A DNA stretch of 64,000 nt, taken from positions 310,001-374,000 of the forward strand of contig NZ_JAOVZV010000008.1 in the NCBI RefSeq assembly GCF_026460945.1, written 5' to 3'. Of this stretch, positions 53,623 to 63,821 are shown one piece after another. The notes under the pieces are model-generated. The model was given only the letters and a program-made list of their open reading frames with translations, did not search any database and was not told where the DNA came from. This stretch comes from Chryseobacterium luquanense (GTDB lineage Bacteria > Bacteroidota > Bacteroidia > Flavobacteriales > Weeksellaceae). Both the position numbers and the translations under genes were made by a program. Each line of letters opens with the position of its first letter. The first letter of the stretch is position 1.

Positions 53623-56600
53623 TTACAATGAGTTTATTTTAATTGCTGCCTCTGGTTCAATTACCCTCAAAGACATTGGTACTTGCCATTTTTTGCTATG
53701 AATATTCCCTTCATATTCATCTATATCGACATAGAGCTGTTCCTGTGAAGGGGTTGACTTTGCCGATTTGTTATTGAATACAAATATTTTTTTATTGGTT
53801 AAATTCTTATTTGATTCTTCTTTCCATTCTGAAAATGCCTCTTCAATCCAACTTTTAATATGTACAATATTCTCTTGTCTCAATAAGTTGCTTATTAAGT
53901 TGTTATAAGTAGACATTCTTATTTTTCTCCTCTCAAAATAAGTCATTAAATCTGAAACTATGTTTGAAAGTTCATTTTCTGAAATCGATGAAATATCGCT
54001 TGCTGAACGTCTTTCAGTAAACCGAGTTGTATGTCGAATCATTGTTGCTAAATACAAACCCATATATCTTTCCACTGCTTTTTGTGTAAATGGAGTTATA
54101 GAAATTGGTTCAACATAACTATACATTTTTTCGTGAAACTCAATAAATTTTTCATAATGAGAAATATCTCTTGCTCTAAAAGGGTGATGAACTGTTAAAA
54201 CAAGTCCATAATCATTTCTTGCTACACGGCTACTTGCCTGAATATATTCTGCCGTATTACGTGGCATAGAATTCATAATTATGGTATTGAATCTTGAAAC
54301 ATCAATACCAACTGAAATCATATTGGTTGCGACAACGAATTCTGGAGGAACTTTACCTCTACTCAATTCATTATTTTCATTACTAGCGAAACGCTTTTTA
54401 GCATTCCATTTTGTTTCAACACTTTTTAGTTCATTCTTAACTTCTTCACCCGAAAGTCTTCCCGTTAATTCAGACTCTTGTATCGGGCCGTAAGTGTAAA
54501 GTGAATGCATCAACTTTTGTGGTCGTACGACTCTTGCAAATACTCTGCGAAGTTCCTTCAAAATATATGTTTGAACTTGAGATTGGGTTTTGCCAACTTC
54601 CTTAAGACTATTGAAATAACTTATTGTAGTGTGATAATAATCCATTGCTTTTTCAAAATTTTTGTATAGATCAAAGTCAATCGGATCCTTTTCTCCCAAC
54701 TCCTCTAATTCAAAAATAGCTCTATGAGTCATTATGATTGCTGCTAATCTCATCTGCATCCAAATCTGAGTTCTTCCAGTTGGCAAAATACCAATGTACT
54801 TTCTTTTAGAAAGGTATTCTGGTGATTTGTCATCGATACTTTTAAATCGCCTTTTATAAAAAGCAAAGAAGGAATCATCACATTCAACTCCTGGTTTCGG
54901 GAATAGATTTACTTTTCTATCAAAGAGTGCTGCAATTTGAAATTGTGTATTTCTTGTAGTGGCTGTTGATGAAATGATTTTTGGTCTAGTTCCGTCATCT
55001 CTTGTACAAAGCTGATCCACGGCCGATTCAAACAATGCAACAGCAGAACCAAGAGGGCCAAGTAATAAATGTAACTCGTCTTGAATAATTAAATCAGGAG
55101 GTAGGTATCCATCTTTTGGTTTACCCTGTTCCCAAGAACAATTCTTGTTTCCAAATATTCTTCTAGAATCTTTATTTATACCTTGTTTAGATCCGTCAAT
55201 TTTATGAGCTAACTGAGCAAACTTATCTACTGTGCCAAAAAGTAAGGCTGGCGGATGCTGATAAATAGTTTCGTCAGATAAACAGACGGGAATTGGACCT
55301 TGGTAAAGCTTTCTTGAACTTGGTCTTCCCTTTCCAAAACCAAAGGAGCATAATTTAGTATTTGAACAGTATAAATGAAGCCTATTTTTTTCAAAAACGG
55401 TAGCAGTTGTATCCGAGTGAGTTGTTGTCTCGGCTTTTAATTTCGAACCACACCAAGGGCATTTATCTAAAGGTATTTTATTCTTTTCTTCTTTGTTTAT
55501 TTTTTCAAATTCGGCAAGTAAAGAATCTTTATTTCTATCATTGGAATCGTGTAATAACTTATTTGGTAAAGAATTATTACCAACCCACAAGCCAATATTT
55601 ATGGGCTCATCACCTAGTTCATAAGTACCCCATCTTCTAATTAACTCCAAAGCCATTATAACTAAACTTGCCCTTTGAAATTGTTGCATCGTTAGTAATC
55701 GAAGTGTATATCTCATTATGGCAGCCGTACCACCACCTTTTTCTTTGAATTCTTTTCTTCGATTGATTATAGTGAGAGCAATTAGACCGAGATATGCTTC
55801 TGTTTTTCCGCCTCCAGTTGGAAACCAAACTAAATCAACCCAATTGTTTCTTTTATTCCAATTTGTATCATCTTCGGATTTAAATATTCCATCTAAGTTT
55901 AATAATATAAAAGCAAGCTGAAATGCTCTCCATCCTGCCGGTTCGGTATATGGTGAGAATAATTTATCATCTGCATTAATATAAAACTCAGGATTAAAAT
56001 TAGTGAAATCATCCTTAATCATCAATGAAATTACTTTTCCATCCTTTGCTTTAACTGAATGCCATAATTGCATAAACATTGCTGCATTCATTAAACGAAA
56101 TGAATTTAGCTTTTCTTCATTTTTATTGCCTGAAAGGAAATTATTTATATTTTCTTTCATCCGCTTATAATCCTCAACACACTTCTCCAATTCTTGATTT
56201 GCAATACCAGAAAAATCTCCTTGATATTTTTCATCTTTCCTTTTAAGTTCAATCCAGTTTCCGTAAGAGTCTACAAATTCGTTTAGCCCATTTAAAATAT
56301 CATCATTCGATGCATCTGAAAAAGTAGAAAGCCATTTGAATTCTTGAGATTTTGAATTTTCCAAGAATAAAGGAGAAATAAAACCTTCTTGTTCATCATT
56401 TATTCTTTTGCTTTTATCTCTAGGAATTGGATCAATATCAGGAGTCTCACAAAAAGGTAAATATTCTGTTTCCACCATACGCGGCTTGCTTAACTTACTC
56501 CACTTGACAGAACAATTATGACCAATTGCAAAGTCTTTAAATTGGTCGTAAATAAATGAAGTTGTTGTATCTTCAGAATAAGTGTTGTCACTTTCTTGAG

Positions 56601-57924
56601 GATATTCGTGATTGCTGTATGGTATTAAATCTTCACATTCAATAGAAAGATTAACACCAAAGAATGATTTTTGATTTACTAATTCATTAAATGTTGAATA
56701 ATATCTGTTGTCATTTTGTTTTGCTTCGTCAAATGCAATACTTGTATTAATTAATTGAATTTTTAGAAATACTTGTTCGCTTTTTCTTCTTGAATCTCTA
56801 CTTAGCTGAATGTTAGCGGATATTGAGGCATAATCTTCTTTTTTATCATCTAAATTAAATCGGAAAATGTCTTTCAAGCCATCAGAGATTGTTCCATCTT
56901 CTTTAATTACTGAAATATTGACTTCATCAATAGATTTATTATATAAATAGGATATTTTTCTAAGTTTCGTTGGAAAGTTTATGTTGTCTAATTTTATAAT
57001 TCTTTCTACTGGAGTAGACTGCCACAGACCATATCCGCCTGAATAGACATCCAACAAATTTCTGAAATGGTCTGTAATGCTTTCTACAAGCTCTATTTTT
57101 TGCGTTACTTCATAAAGTTTTGCTCTGGTCTCATCATTTGTAATGCTATTTTTTAACTCGTAATAAATAGATGACTTTAAATTACTCAAATAACAAGAAG
57201 CTTTTGTTAATTGTGGTATTGTTGAAACGGAATTGGATAAATCAAAAAGCGTTTCAGCAATTTGTTTTTGTATTTCTCTAATTTTTGTTTTTATCTGAGT
57301 GATTTCTTGATTTGATAATTTAGATAATAATAGAAAATGATTTTCATTGATTGTCTTTATTCTAAAAAAGTTAAGGTCATACTTGGTAATAAATTTCTGA
57401 ATTTCTTCGTGATTAACTTCACATAGAAGCCCATATTTATTATTGAATTTGCCTTCCTTATCTTGTTTTAGCTTTTGATAATAACGAAAATTAATCTTGA
57501 ACTCAATTGTTTTTTTACTTAAAAAATTCCCATCTAAGCAACAAGTTAAACCCATTGTTCTTGGAAACATTTGATTTAACTCAACTTCTTCTGTGGCTTC
57601 GATGTCTTCTGAACTATTATTTTGGGAGTCTTGTTCTTCAGCTTCATCTTTTTTATCTGCTTGTTCGTTGTTATCTAATGCTATTCCTTCCTTACAAGTA
57701 CTACTTTTGTCTTCCGGAAACAAAATTCCTGTACTATATATTGCAGCAGGTACTATATCCAAAATTTCTGAAGAATAGTTTAATGGTTCTTCTTTAATAA
57801 GAACCTTATCAGTAAGAGCTTCACTTTCTAAATCTACATAACGATAGCCATTTATTCCCGGGCCTAAAGTTTGTTCTCGAATAAAACGCTCTAATGAATT
57901 TCTTTTATCTATAATTTTACTCAT
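53623..57924 (-). CDS. drmA: DISARM DrmA helicase
   Basis: This 1,433-residue SF2-type helicase is the core motor of DISARM. After a long N-terminal region (~660 residues, with an acidic low-complexity patch rich in Glu and Asp near 90-115) come Walker A FPTGGGKTEAYLG (Lys707), TLRLLTMQQFQR, and the Walker B-like QDELHLLLG (Asp949 to His952). The helicase C-terminal half has VATNMISVGIDVSRF and motif VI QASSRVARND from Gln1229. A Cys pair CPWCGS lies near 825. The start overlaps the previous gene by 8 bases. Length and motif order fit DrmA. Confidence 0.92.
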   Translation of the reverse strand: MSKIIDKRNSLERFIREQTLGPGINGYRYVDLESEALTDKVLIKEEPLNYSSEILDIVPAAIYSTGILFPEDKSSTCKEGIALDNNEQADKKDEAEEQDSQNNSSEDIEATEEVELNQMFPRTMGLTCCLDGNFLSKKTIEFKINFRYYQKLKQDKEGKFNNKYGLLCEVNHEEIQKFITKYDLNFFRIKTINENHFLLLSKLSNQEITQIKTKIREIQKQIAETLFDLSNSVSTIPQLTKASCYLSNLKSSIYYELKNSITNDETRAKLYEVTQKIELVESITDHFRNLLDVYSGGYGLWQSTPVERIIKLDNINFPTKLRKISYLYNKSIDEVNISVIKEDGTISDGLKDIFRFNLDDKKEDYASISANIQLSRDSRRKSEQVFLKIQLINTSIAFDEAKQNDNRYYSTFNELVNQKSFFGVNLSIECEDLIPYSNHEYPQESDNTYSEDTTTSFIYDQFKDFAIGHNCSVKWSKLSKPRMVETEYLPFCETPDIDPIPRDKSKRINDEQEGFISPLFLENSKSQEFKWLSTFSDASNDDILNGLNEFVDSYGNWIELKRKDEKYQGDFSGIANQELEKCVEDYKRMKENINNFLSGNKNEEKLNSFRLMNAAMFMQLWHSVKAKDGKVISLMIKDDFTNFNPEFYINADDKLFSPYTEPAGWRAFQLAFILLNLDGIFKSEDDTNWNKRNNWVDLVWFPTGGGKTEAYLGLIALTIINRRKEFKEKGGGTAAIMRYTLRLLTMQQFQRASLVIMALELIRRWGTYELGDEPINIGLWVGNNSLPNKLLHDSNDRNKDSLLAEFEKINKEEKNKIPLDKCPWCGSKLKAETTTHSDTTATVFEKNRLHLYCSNTKLCSFGFGKGRPSSRKLYQGPIPVCLSDETIYQHPPALLFGTVDKFAQLAHKIDGSKQGINKDSRRIFGNKNCSWEQGKPKDGYLPPDLIIQDELHLLLGPLGSAVALFESAVDQLCTRDDGTRPKIISSTATTRNTQFQIAALFDRKVNLFPKPGVECDDSFFAFYKRRFKSIDDKSPEYLSKRKYIGILPTGRTQIWMQMRLAAIIMTHRAIFELEELGEKDPIDFDLYKNFEKAMDYYHTTISYFNSLKEVGKTQSQVQTYILKELRRVFARVVRPQKLMHSLYTYGPIQESELTGRLSGEEVKNELKSVETKWNAKKRFASNENNELSRGKVPPEFVVATNMISVGIDVSRFNTIIMNSMPRNTAEYIQASSRVARNDYGLVLTVHHPFRARDISHYEKFIEFHEKMYSYVEPISITPFTQKAVERYMGLYLATMIRHTTRFTERRSASDISSISENELSNIVSDLMTYFERRKIRMSTYNNLISNLLRQENIVHIKSWIEEAFSEWKEESNKNLTNKKIFVFNNKSAKSTPSQEQLYVDIDEYEGNIHSKKWQVPMSLRVIEPEAAIKINSL

Positions 57925-60373
57925 TGCTTAGTTTTTCAATGGTTTCAAGTTCTAGTAATTTTAGCTCTGGTTGAATAAGTTCTGTTAATGTGACTAAATT
58001 ATCAGCTAAATAATTTTCGTCAATTCCAAGTTCTTCTAACGGATGATTAGATTTGTAGAATCCTAATCTATTAGTAATTATCTCTCTTGCATTTTTATCA
58101 TTATCAAAACATCCATCATTGCATAAATCTTTTAGTAATTGAATCATTTGTCTAGTACTTTGACGACTTGATTGTTTAGAGGCGTTCCGAATTCTTTGTA
58201 TAATGACAAAGTAAATTTTTGGAATTTTTAGGTACTCACATAATTCAATAAATGTTCTCTTGCTTAATGGTGCAATTGATTCGCTTTGAGGATTAATCCA
58301 GCTATTCTTGAAATGAAATTGTGAAACAATTTTTAAACCTTTAGTTTCAAAATGTTTTTTCAATTCAAAGTAAAGTGCATCTTCTCCTAATTTCTTAGCA
58401 AGATTTTTCAAGAGCACTTTCCAAAGTCTTCCAGCAGTTTCATCGCCTAGATTGAATTGTTTTCTAATGACCTCTAATTCTTCCTCCTGTTGTTTCTTGT
58501 CAATTATTTTTTCATAAATATTTATGTCATCCTGGATTTCATCTAAACTCTGAACATACACCTTGCTGTCATCGTTTTCAAGAGATATCAAGAAGTCTAT
58601 CTTAACAACTTTTCGCGTTATATTTTTATCATCCGAAACAATGAATAAATTAGAGTTATTAAATGTTTTAGCTCTTTGATTTTTAAGTTTAATTTTAAAC
58701 GAATCTCTTTGTTCTGAATTTGAATACTCGCTTTCTAAATTCCAGTCAATATTTAATTTTTTTTCTGGCTTTAATGTCTGTATTGTATTTTGGAGTTTAT
58801 TCCACTCAAAATGATTCTCTCTGATTGGATGAGTTAGAAGTTTATAGTATTCCTTTAATAAATAGTATTTTGCCCATTTATAGTGATGACCAAACAAGAA
58901 ATTAGGCAATATTATGCTAACAATTTTTTTAGAATCAAATTCTATCTCTAGTAAATTTGGATATTTACCTTGGTCACGGTAGGATATTATAATAAAACAA
59001 TTTGAATCTAAATTTAATAAATCTGACCAAGTTTTTAAATTAATTGACTTTGTTAAACCAAGACAAGTAGTAATCATTGATAATAACTTCACATTTCTCA
59101 ATATTGCTTCATCAAAAATAATAGTCTCCGTATTTGATAAGTTCTTAATGATTTTCAATTTACACTGAGAATTTATTATCAAATCTAGAGTGATGGAAAG
59201 GGCTTCTTTTAATGTCTCAATATCCTCATCTCTTAATTCTAAAATTGCCATTTTAGTGCTTGAAGAAATTAACTCTGATGATTCTTCTTTTGAAAAAAGA
59301 TCTTCAATTATATACCTTTTTATAACATCAGTATAGCAAATGGAATAGATATTCATCAGCTTTATTGACCTTAATTCATATAATTCTCTAATACTTGTTT
59401 CTAACAAGAATGTATCCCAAAAACTTGATGATTCAAAACCAACGAATTCAATAGATATTGATGATTTTTCTTTTCTTTTGAGAACAAAATCTATTTCCGA
59501 TTTGTTTATTGTGTAAGAAGAATTAGTAGGTAATTTAAATTTGTCTTTGACTAATTCTATTTTATTTTTCGTATTATTTATTGATTGATATTCTTTACCA
59601 AATGTGATAATCAAATATTTAGTGAACCTAGTTTCATAATCAGAGTTCCATTTGTTTATTTCCTCAAATGAAAAACTAGACATTAGGCTTTTTCGCTCGC
59701 AATCAAAAAGGACAATCGAATCTAATTCATTAATAATTTCATTGCTGATTGTATCTATTTCATTCAGGGTTTGGGTTGCATTTAATAAATTAATACTTTG
59801 ATACTTGCTGGTAATGGCAATAGCAAATGGTCTAAATCTAAATAATTGATTAAGTAAATGACAAAAACTTGTTTGAGTGTTTAAAAGTAATTTTGGCTTG
59901 ATAAAAGAGTTTTGATCAAATCCTTTATAAAAGTCAACGAGTGATTTATTGTTATTTATTTCTTGAATCCATTCTTTCCAAATTTTGTTTTTCTTTTGTG
60001 CACTTGCTCCATCTGGGCATTTGGAGTTTTTAGTCTTTAATGAAAATAATAGTTCATATAATTCGTTGTTTACTCCTCCATTTTGTATGATTTTATTTTG
60101 ATAATTTTTAAATGATTTGATACTCAAAAATTCCGCAATAACTAGTTTTTGACATTCACTAAATTCATCTTCAAAATGTATATGTAAGGGAGTTACACCG
60201 TCATTATTGGACGAAAAAGTTTCATCGAGTACATTATTTAAGTAGTGAATGACATCAGTAAATTCTGCTCTTAAATCATTCTGCATTAAGCTGACAATGC
60301 CATCTAATTTGCTTGGCTTTTCATTTAAAAATGAATACAAGTAATGTGAAATATGTTGTTTTATAAATTCCAT
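57917..60373 (-). CDS. DrmE-like protein of the DISARM-type operon
   Basis: This 818-residue protein occupies the place of drmE, directly ahead of drmA, as in class 2 DISARM. No Walker motif or nuclease site is visible. Stretches that may be diagnostic are IIISYRDQGKYPNLLEIEFDSKK and NFLFGHHYKWAKYYLLKEYY in the middle and a helical C-terminal part with ETAGRLWKVLLKNLAKKLG and IQRIRNASKQSSRQSTRQM. The DrmE call rests mainly on size, place and overall feel. It starts with an ATG sharing one base with the upstream stop (TAATG) and overlaps drmA by 8 bases. Confidence 0.6.
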   Translation of the reverse strand: MEFIKQHISHYLYSFLNEKPSKLDGIVSLMQNDLRAEFTDVIHYLNNVLDETFSSNNDGVTPLHIHFEDEFSECQKLVIAEFLSIKSFKNYQNKIIQNGGVNNELYELLFSLKTKNSKCPDGASAQKKNKIWKEWIQEINNNKSLVDFYKGFDQNSFIKPKLLLNTQTSFCHLLNQLFRFRPFAIAITSKYQSINLLNATQTLNEIDTISNEIINELDSIVLFDCERKSLMSSFSFEEINKWNSDYETRFTKYLIITFGKEYQSINNTKNKIELVKDKFKLPTNSSYTINKSEIDFVLKRKEKSSISIEFVGFESSSFWDTFLLETSIRELYELRSIKLMNIYSICYTDVIKRYIIEDLFSKEESSELISSSTKMAILELRDEDIETLKEALSITLDLIINSQCKLKIIKNLSNTETIIFDEAILRNVKLLSMITTCLGLTKSINLKTWSDLLNLDSNCFIIISYRDQGKYPNLLEIEFDSKKIVSIILPNFLFGHHYKWAKYYLLKEYYKLLTHPIRENHFEWNKLQNTIQTLKPEKKLNIDWNLESEYSNSEQRDSFKIKLKNQRAKTFNNSNLFIVSDDKNITRKVVKIDFLISLENDDSKVYVQSLDEIQDDINIYEKIIDKKQQEEELEVIRKQFNLGDETAGRLWKVLLKNLAKKLGEDALYFELKKHFETKGLKIVSQFHFKNSWINPQSESIAPLSKRTFIELCEYLKIPKIYFVIIQRIRNASKQSSRQSTRQMIQLLKDLCNDGCFDNDKNAREIITNRLGFYKSNHPLEELGIDENYLADNLVTLTELIQPELKLLELETIEKLSNE

Positions 60374-62115
60374 TATTCAACAATAATTATTTCAACATTT
60401 AGGATAGCCCTTGTAATTCCTACAAAAATTTCGTATTTATTGATTTCACTTGGTTTGGAAATCACTAAAAAAACATTCTTTTTTTCAAGTCCTTTGAATT
60501 TTAGTACGGAAGAAAATCTCAACTTGTTTGCTGTATCTCCGACATTTGTTTTTGTTAATTCTTCAACATCTTTTATAATTAGTAATTCTCGTAAATCCTC
60601 TTTTCCTCTGTAGTTTCCTCTCAGAAAAGTTGATTCAATTAAAATAATGCAATCCTTGCCTTGTAATGATGAATCAGTTTCCCTAATTGGAGTTAAAACA
60701 TTTTTTACGATATGGGACTTTACATTTTGTAAATTTTTATAGCGTTTTATAATAATATTTGGAAATTTTTCTTCAAAACAATCTTCTTCAAATATTTGCG
60801 GATACTGTAAAATTTCTGATGATAACCTGCGAATATCAGGATTTTGTGAACTTCGTTTTACTTCATTAACTTTAAAATGACAATAATATTCAGTCAGCAA
60901 GTCGGCAATTTCTGAAACACTACGACCACTTGATGAATAACTTTGATCAATATCTAATAAAACCAGAGAGTTTCCATTTAGCAACCCTTGTCCATTAAAC
61001 CCAGAAAATTTATTAATAAATAAATCCAAACCTCTGTCAAGTAAATCTTGGGCTTCATCAATTACAATAAAATCGTACGGTTTTATTTTATCATCTTTTT
61101 CAAGCCTCTGAATGGTATTTTTTACCAAATCGTAAAATTGCTCCTCATTCAAAGAACTAAATTCTTCGAAATCTAATAATGGATTACATTTTTGAAAAAA
61201 TCTAAAAAAGGTTGTAACTTCTATATTACTCGAAAACTGTCTTTCTGTTAACAAAGATTTGGTATAGTGCATTAATAGATTGTTCCAACATAAATATATC
61301 CCATTTTTATTATGCTGTTTATCAATAAAAGCCTTTGCAATCGTTGTTTTACCACATCCTGGAGGTCCTTCAATCATTATCCTTGGGTTTTTATATAACC
61401 CATCTAATATTTCAATATTTTGGATACCAAGCCATTCGAGTGTATTAATGGTATTTAATTGATTTCTATCACCAATAATTGGACTCAGTATTTTTTTGAT
61501 TGCAACATATTCCTTAGGTGAAACTTCATTATAATTTCTAAAGTGTTTTTTGTGTTTATTTTTAGAGTATTCAAACACATTCACTAGAAACTTCTCGATT
61601 AACCCATCATAATCTTTTGCAATAAAAGATGTCCACAATAATTTGTCATCAATCAACTTGGATTCAAAAGGATAATCCACGTGTGGGAAAGCTATTGCCT
61701 CACAAAAAAAACAACCTTTTAAATTATTAAGAATTTTGTCTTTTAAAGTATATTTATAACCTTCTGCTTGTTTAAAGGGATTTTGCTTAATTGGAGTCTC
61801 GAATTTCTTTCCGTAAAAAAAGGTGTTGTCCTTCGTTGAAATAGCACCTCCTTTTACCTCTAAAACTAATAAACCATATTTGCAGAGAACCAAAAAATCT
61901 ATTTGAGAACTTGTCTTTTTATAGTAATTAAAGTTATCAGAGTGCTCGGGTAATTTCAAATCGTGCCAAACGTCCCAGTCTAAATTACTTTTACTTAAAT
62001 CGTTCCAAAGTTGTCTATAAATATCGATTTCACCACGAAGTGGTGAGCCATCATCCTTTACGATTATGGTCTCTAAGGCATCTATTGGATTATTTGGATG
62101 GAATCGTACTGGCAT
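60373..62115 (-). CDS. NERD-domain nuclease fused to SF1 helicase
   Basis: This 580-residue protein joins a NERD nuclease domain (RGEIDIYRQL with Glu29, SSQIDFLVL with Asp73, LLVLEVKGG with Glu86 and Lys88) to a UvrD-like helicase. The helicase has Walker A MIEGPPGCGKTT (Lys256), Walker B FIVIDEAQDLLD (Asp353 on), LLDIDQSYSS, and the C-terminal LKFKGLEKKNVFLVI and FVGITRAILNVEI. Single-gene Nhi phage-defence proteins share this layout. A GTG at 62121 would overlap the methyltransferase stop by four bases (GTGA), but the ATG at 62115 is preferred. It may supply the nuclease step normally assigned to drmC. Confidence 0.88.
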   Translation of the reverse strand: MPVRFHPNNPIDALETIIVKDDGSPLRGEIDIYRQLWNDLSKSNLDWDVWHDLKLPEHSDNFNYYKKTSSQIDFLVLCKYGLLVLEVKGGAISTKDNTFFYGKKFETPIKQNPFKQAEGYKYTLKDKILNNLKGCFFCEAIAFPHVDYPFESKLIDDKLLWTSFIAKDYDGLIEKFLVNVFEYSKNKHKKHFRNYNEVSPKEYVAIKKILSPIIGDRNQLNTINTLEWLGIQNIEILDGLYKNPRIMIEGPPGCGKTTIAKAFIDKQHNKNGIYLCWNNLLMHYTKSLLTERQFSSNIEVTTFFRFFQKCNPLLDFEEFSSLNEEQFYDLVKNTIQRLEKDDKIKPYDFIVIDEAQDLLDRGLDLFINKFSGFNGQGLLNGNSLVLLDIDQSYSSSGRSVSEIADLLTEYYCHFKVNEVKRSSQNPDIRRLSSEILQYPQIFEEDCFEEKFPNIIIKRYKNLQNVKSHIVKNVLTPIRETDSSLQGKDCIILIESTFLRGNYRGKEDLRELLIIKDVEELTKTNVGDTANKLRFSSVLKFKGLEKKNVFLVISKPSEINKYEIFVGITRAILNVEIIIVE

Positions 62116-62117
62116 AA

Positions 62118-63821
62118 TCACTTTCCATTTGCAATTGTTGAAATTTTATTGATTGCGTATAATGCGAAAAATTGTTTCAATGGGACTTTGTCTTTATGCT
62201 CGAATATTCTCAATTTCTTTTGTTCAATTTCAACATTCTCAAGATTGAGTTTATCAATTAACTGTTTAACTGAATCAACTAACTCAGTTGGTTCACTATA
62301 TTTAGTGCTTGATTTTTGTAATTCATAAAGTTTTTGTAGTTCGTTCGAACTCCCAATCTTATCAGAAAATCCATTATTGATATGTTTCAAAAACTCTTTT
62401 CCACCTTTGTATTCTTTTATTATTTCTTCAAGGTTGTTGTAATACTTATCATTGATTTTTTGAATCGGAAATCCTTTACCTGTACCATATTGAATTGATG
62501 TAAACCATTTGCCCTCGGCTGATTTAGAGTTGTTCTCAATATCGTAATTGGATAAAGTAACTGTCAAATTTCCATCTTTTATGGTGTGCCTTCTAAATCT
62601 TGAACCATGGTTTTTTATGGGAGGTTTATCAAACGTCCTCAATTTGTATGTGTTAAGATTTATTACCCCATCAATATAGGGCTTATTATTTAATACAAGA
62701 TTATTTGGTATTGTAAGTTTAAATTCATCTAAAACGATTTTAGCGAATGCTCTGCTTACTGAACAACAAACTGCATTACCAACTAAACGCCATTTATTTT
62801 TATCTGTCCCTAAAAATTGATAAGTGATTGGAAACCCCATTATTATTGCTGCTTCTCTAACTGTTGGCAGACGAAATTCGCCATCTCCAAATCTGTCGAG
62901 TTCAGTTTTATAAATAATAGACTCTCTTGAGTTTGCGATTTTTGTTGCTGTAATAGTGCGGCTAGGTTTGCTTTCATTTTCAGGAAATGACATTTTCCCC
63001 ATAAATGGATGATTAGTTTTCCAATATTTAGAAAATTTCCATTCAACTTTATAAATTCCTGTATCATAGAAATGATCAGTTAATTGGTTTTGCAAAATTT
63101 TTAATTGATACTGCGGATCAGTAATGATTTTATCTGAATTTTTGGTAAAGGGATTGGGAAAGTTTTTTTTCATCTTTCCAATTGTCAAATAATTCTCTTT
63201 TCCATCTAATCCATCTGAATGGGTTGTTGTTGGGATAATAAGTTTACCTTTTTTAATAATTTCACCTGATATAACTCTTTTTCTAGCCTGAAAAGAACCA
63301 TAATTCGCAGAATTAATGATAGCCGAGTTTTCGTATAGGTTAATTGCAATTTTTAAAGGGCTTATCCTATTTTTATTTGCCCATTCAGTTAAACCTAAAT
63401 CCTTGAAGGTATAAGCTGTTTGTAAATACCTTTTTGAGTTTACTACGTTTTCCATAAACCAAGCCTTAAGTATTGAGTTAGGCTGATGTTTTTTAACCGC
63501 AACAATTCTCAAAAATGTTTCCGTTAGTTCAACCCCTAACGATTTGTCTGCATTACCAGATTTATTAGAGCTTGAAAAACTAACACAAGGAGGACTTCCT
63601 AAGATAATTTCTGTATTCGGTAAATTTTCAATTTCATCAATTGAATTTTTAAAGTCTAGAATGTTTTTTACCTCACAACTCAAATTGAAGTTATGATTAA
63701 AAGTATCTACAGCCGGTTTCCAATGATCGAAACCATAAATTATTTCGTAACCCATTTGCCTGAATCCTTCAGAAAAACCTCCTGCACCACAAAAGAAATC
63801 TATAACTTTAAGTTTTTTCAT
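62118..63821 (-). CDS. drmMII: DNA (cytosine-5) methyltransferase, DISARM class 2 type
   Basis: This 567-residue enzyme methylates host cytosines, marking self DNA. Motif I is VIDFFCGAGGFSEGF (6-20), motif IV ILGSPPCVSFSSS with catalytic Cys79, motif VI WFMENVV (Glu124), motif VIII QARKR (178-182), and motif X RLVGNAVCCSVSRAFA (about 345-360). A target-recognition region lies between VIII and X. The ~200 residues after motif X are an extension beyond the usual enzyme, ending in a Lys/Gln-rich helix. It is the first gene of the minus-strand defence operon in this window, with 2-4 bases to the next start. The recognised sequence cannot be told. Confidence 0.9.
   Translation of the reverse strand: MKKLKVIDFFCGAGGFSEGFRQMGYEIIYGFDHWKPAVDTFNHNFNLSCEVKNILDFKNSIDEIENLPNTEIILGSPPCVSFSSSNKSGNADKSLGVELTETFLRIVAVKKHQPNSILKAWFMENVVNSKRYLQTAYTFKDLGLTEWANKNRISPLKIAINLYENSAIINSANYGSFQARKRVISGEIIKKGKLIIPTTTHSDGLDGKENYLTIGKMKKNFPNPFTKNSDKIITDPQYQLKILQNQLTDHFYDTGIYKVEWKFSKYWKTNHPFMGKMSFPENESKPSRTITATKIANSRESIIYKTELDRFGDGEFRLPTVREAAIIMGFPITYQFLGTDKNKWRLVGNAVCCSVSRAFAKIVLDEFKLTIPNNLVLNNKPYIDGVINLNTYKLRTFDKPPIKNHGSRFRRHTIKDGNLTVTLSNYDIENNSKSAEGKWFTSIQYGTGKGFPIQKINDKYYNNLEEIIKEYKGGKEFLKHINNGFSDKIGSSNELQKLYELQKSSTKYSEPTELVDSVKQLIDKLNLENVEIEQKKLRIFEHKDKVPLKQFFALYAINKISTIANGK

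Noticed and set aside
51346..57924. Reading drmA and drmB as an ordinary DEAD-box helicase with a DUF1998 partner unrelated to DISARM
   Set aside because: Their sizes, adjacency, Cys clusters and the linked cytosine methyltransferase together fit DISARM better; naming by sequence alone still leaves some room.
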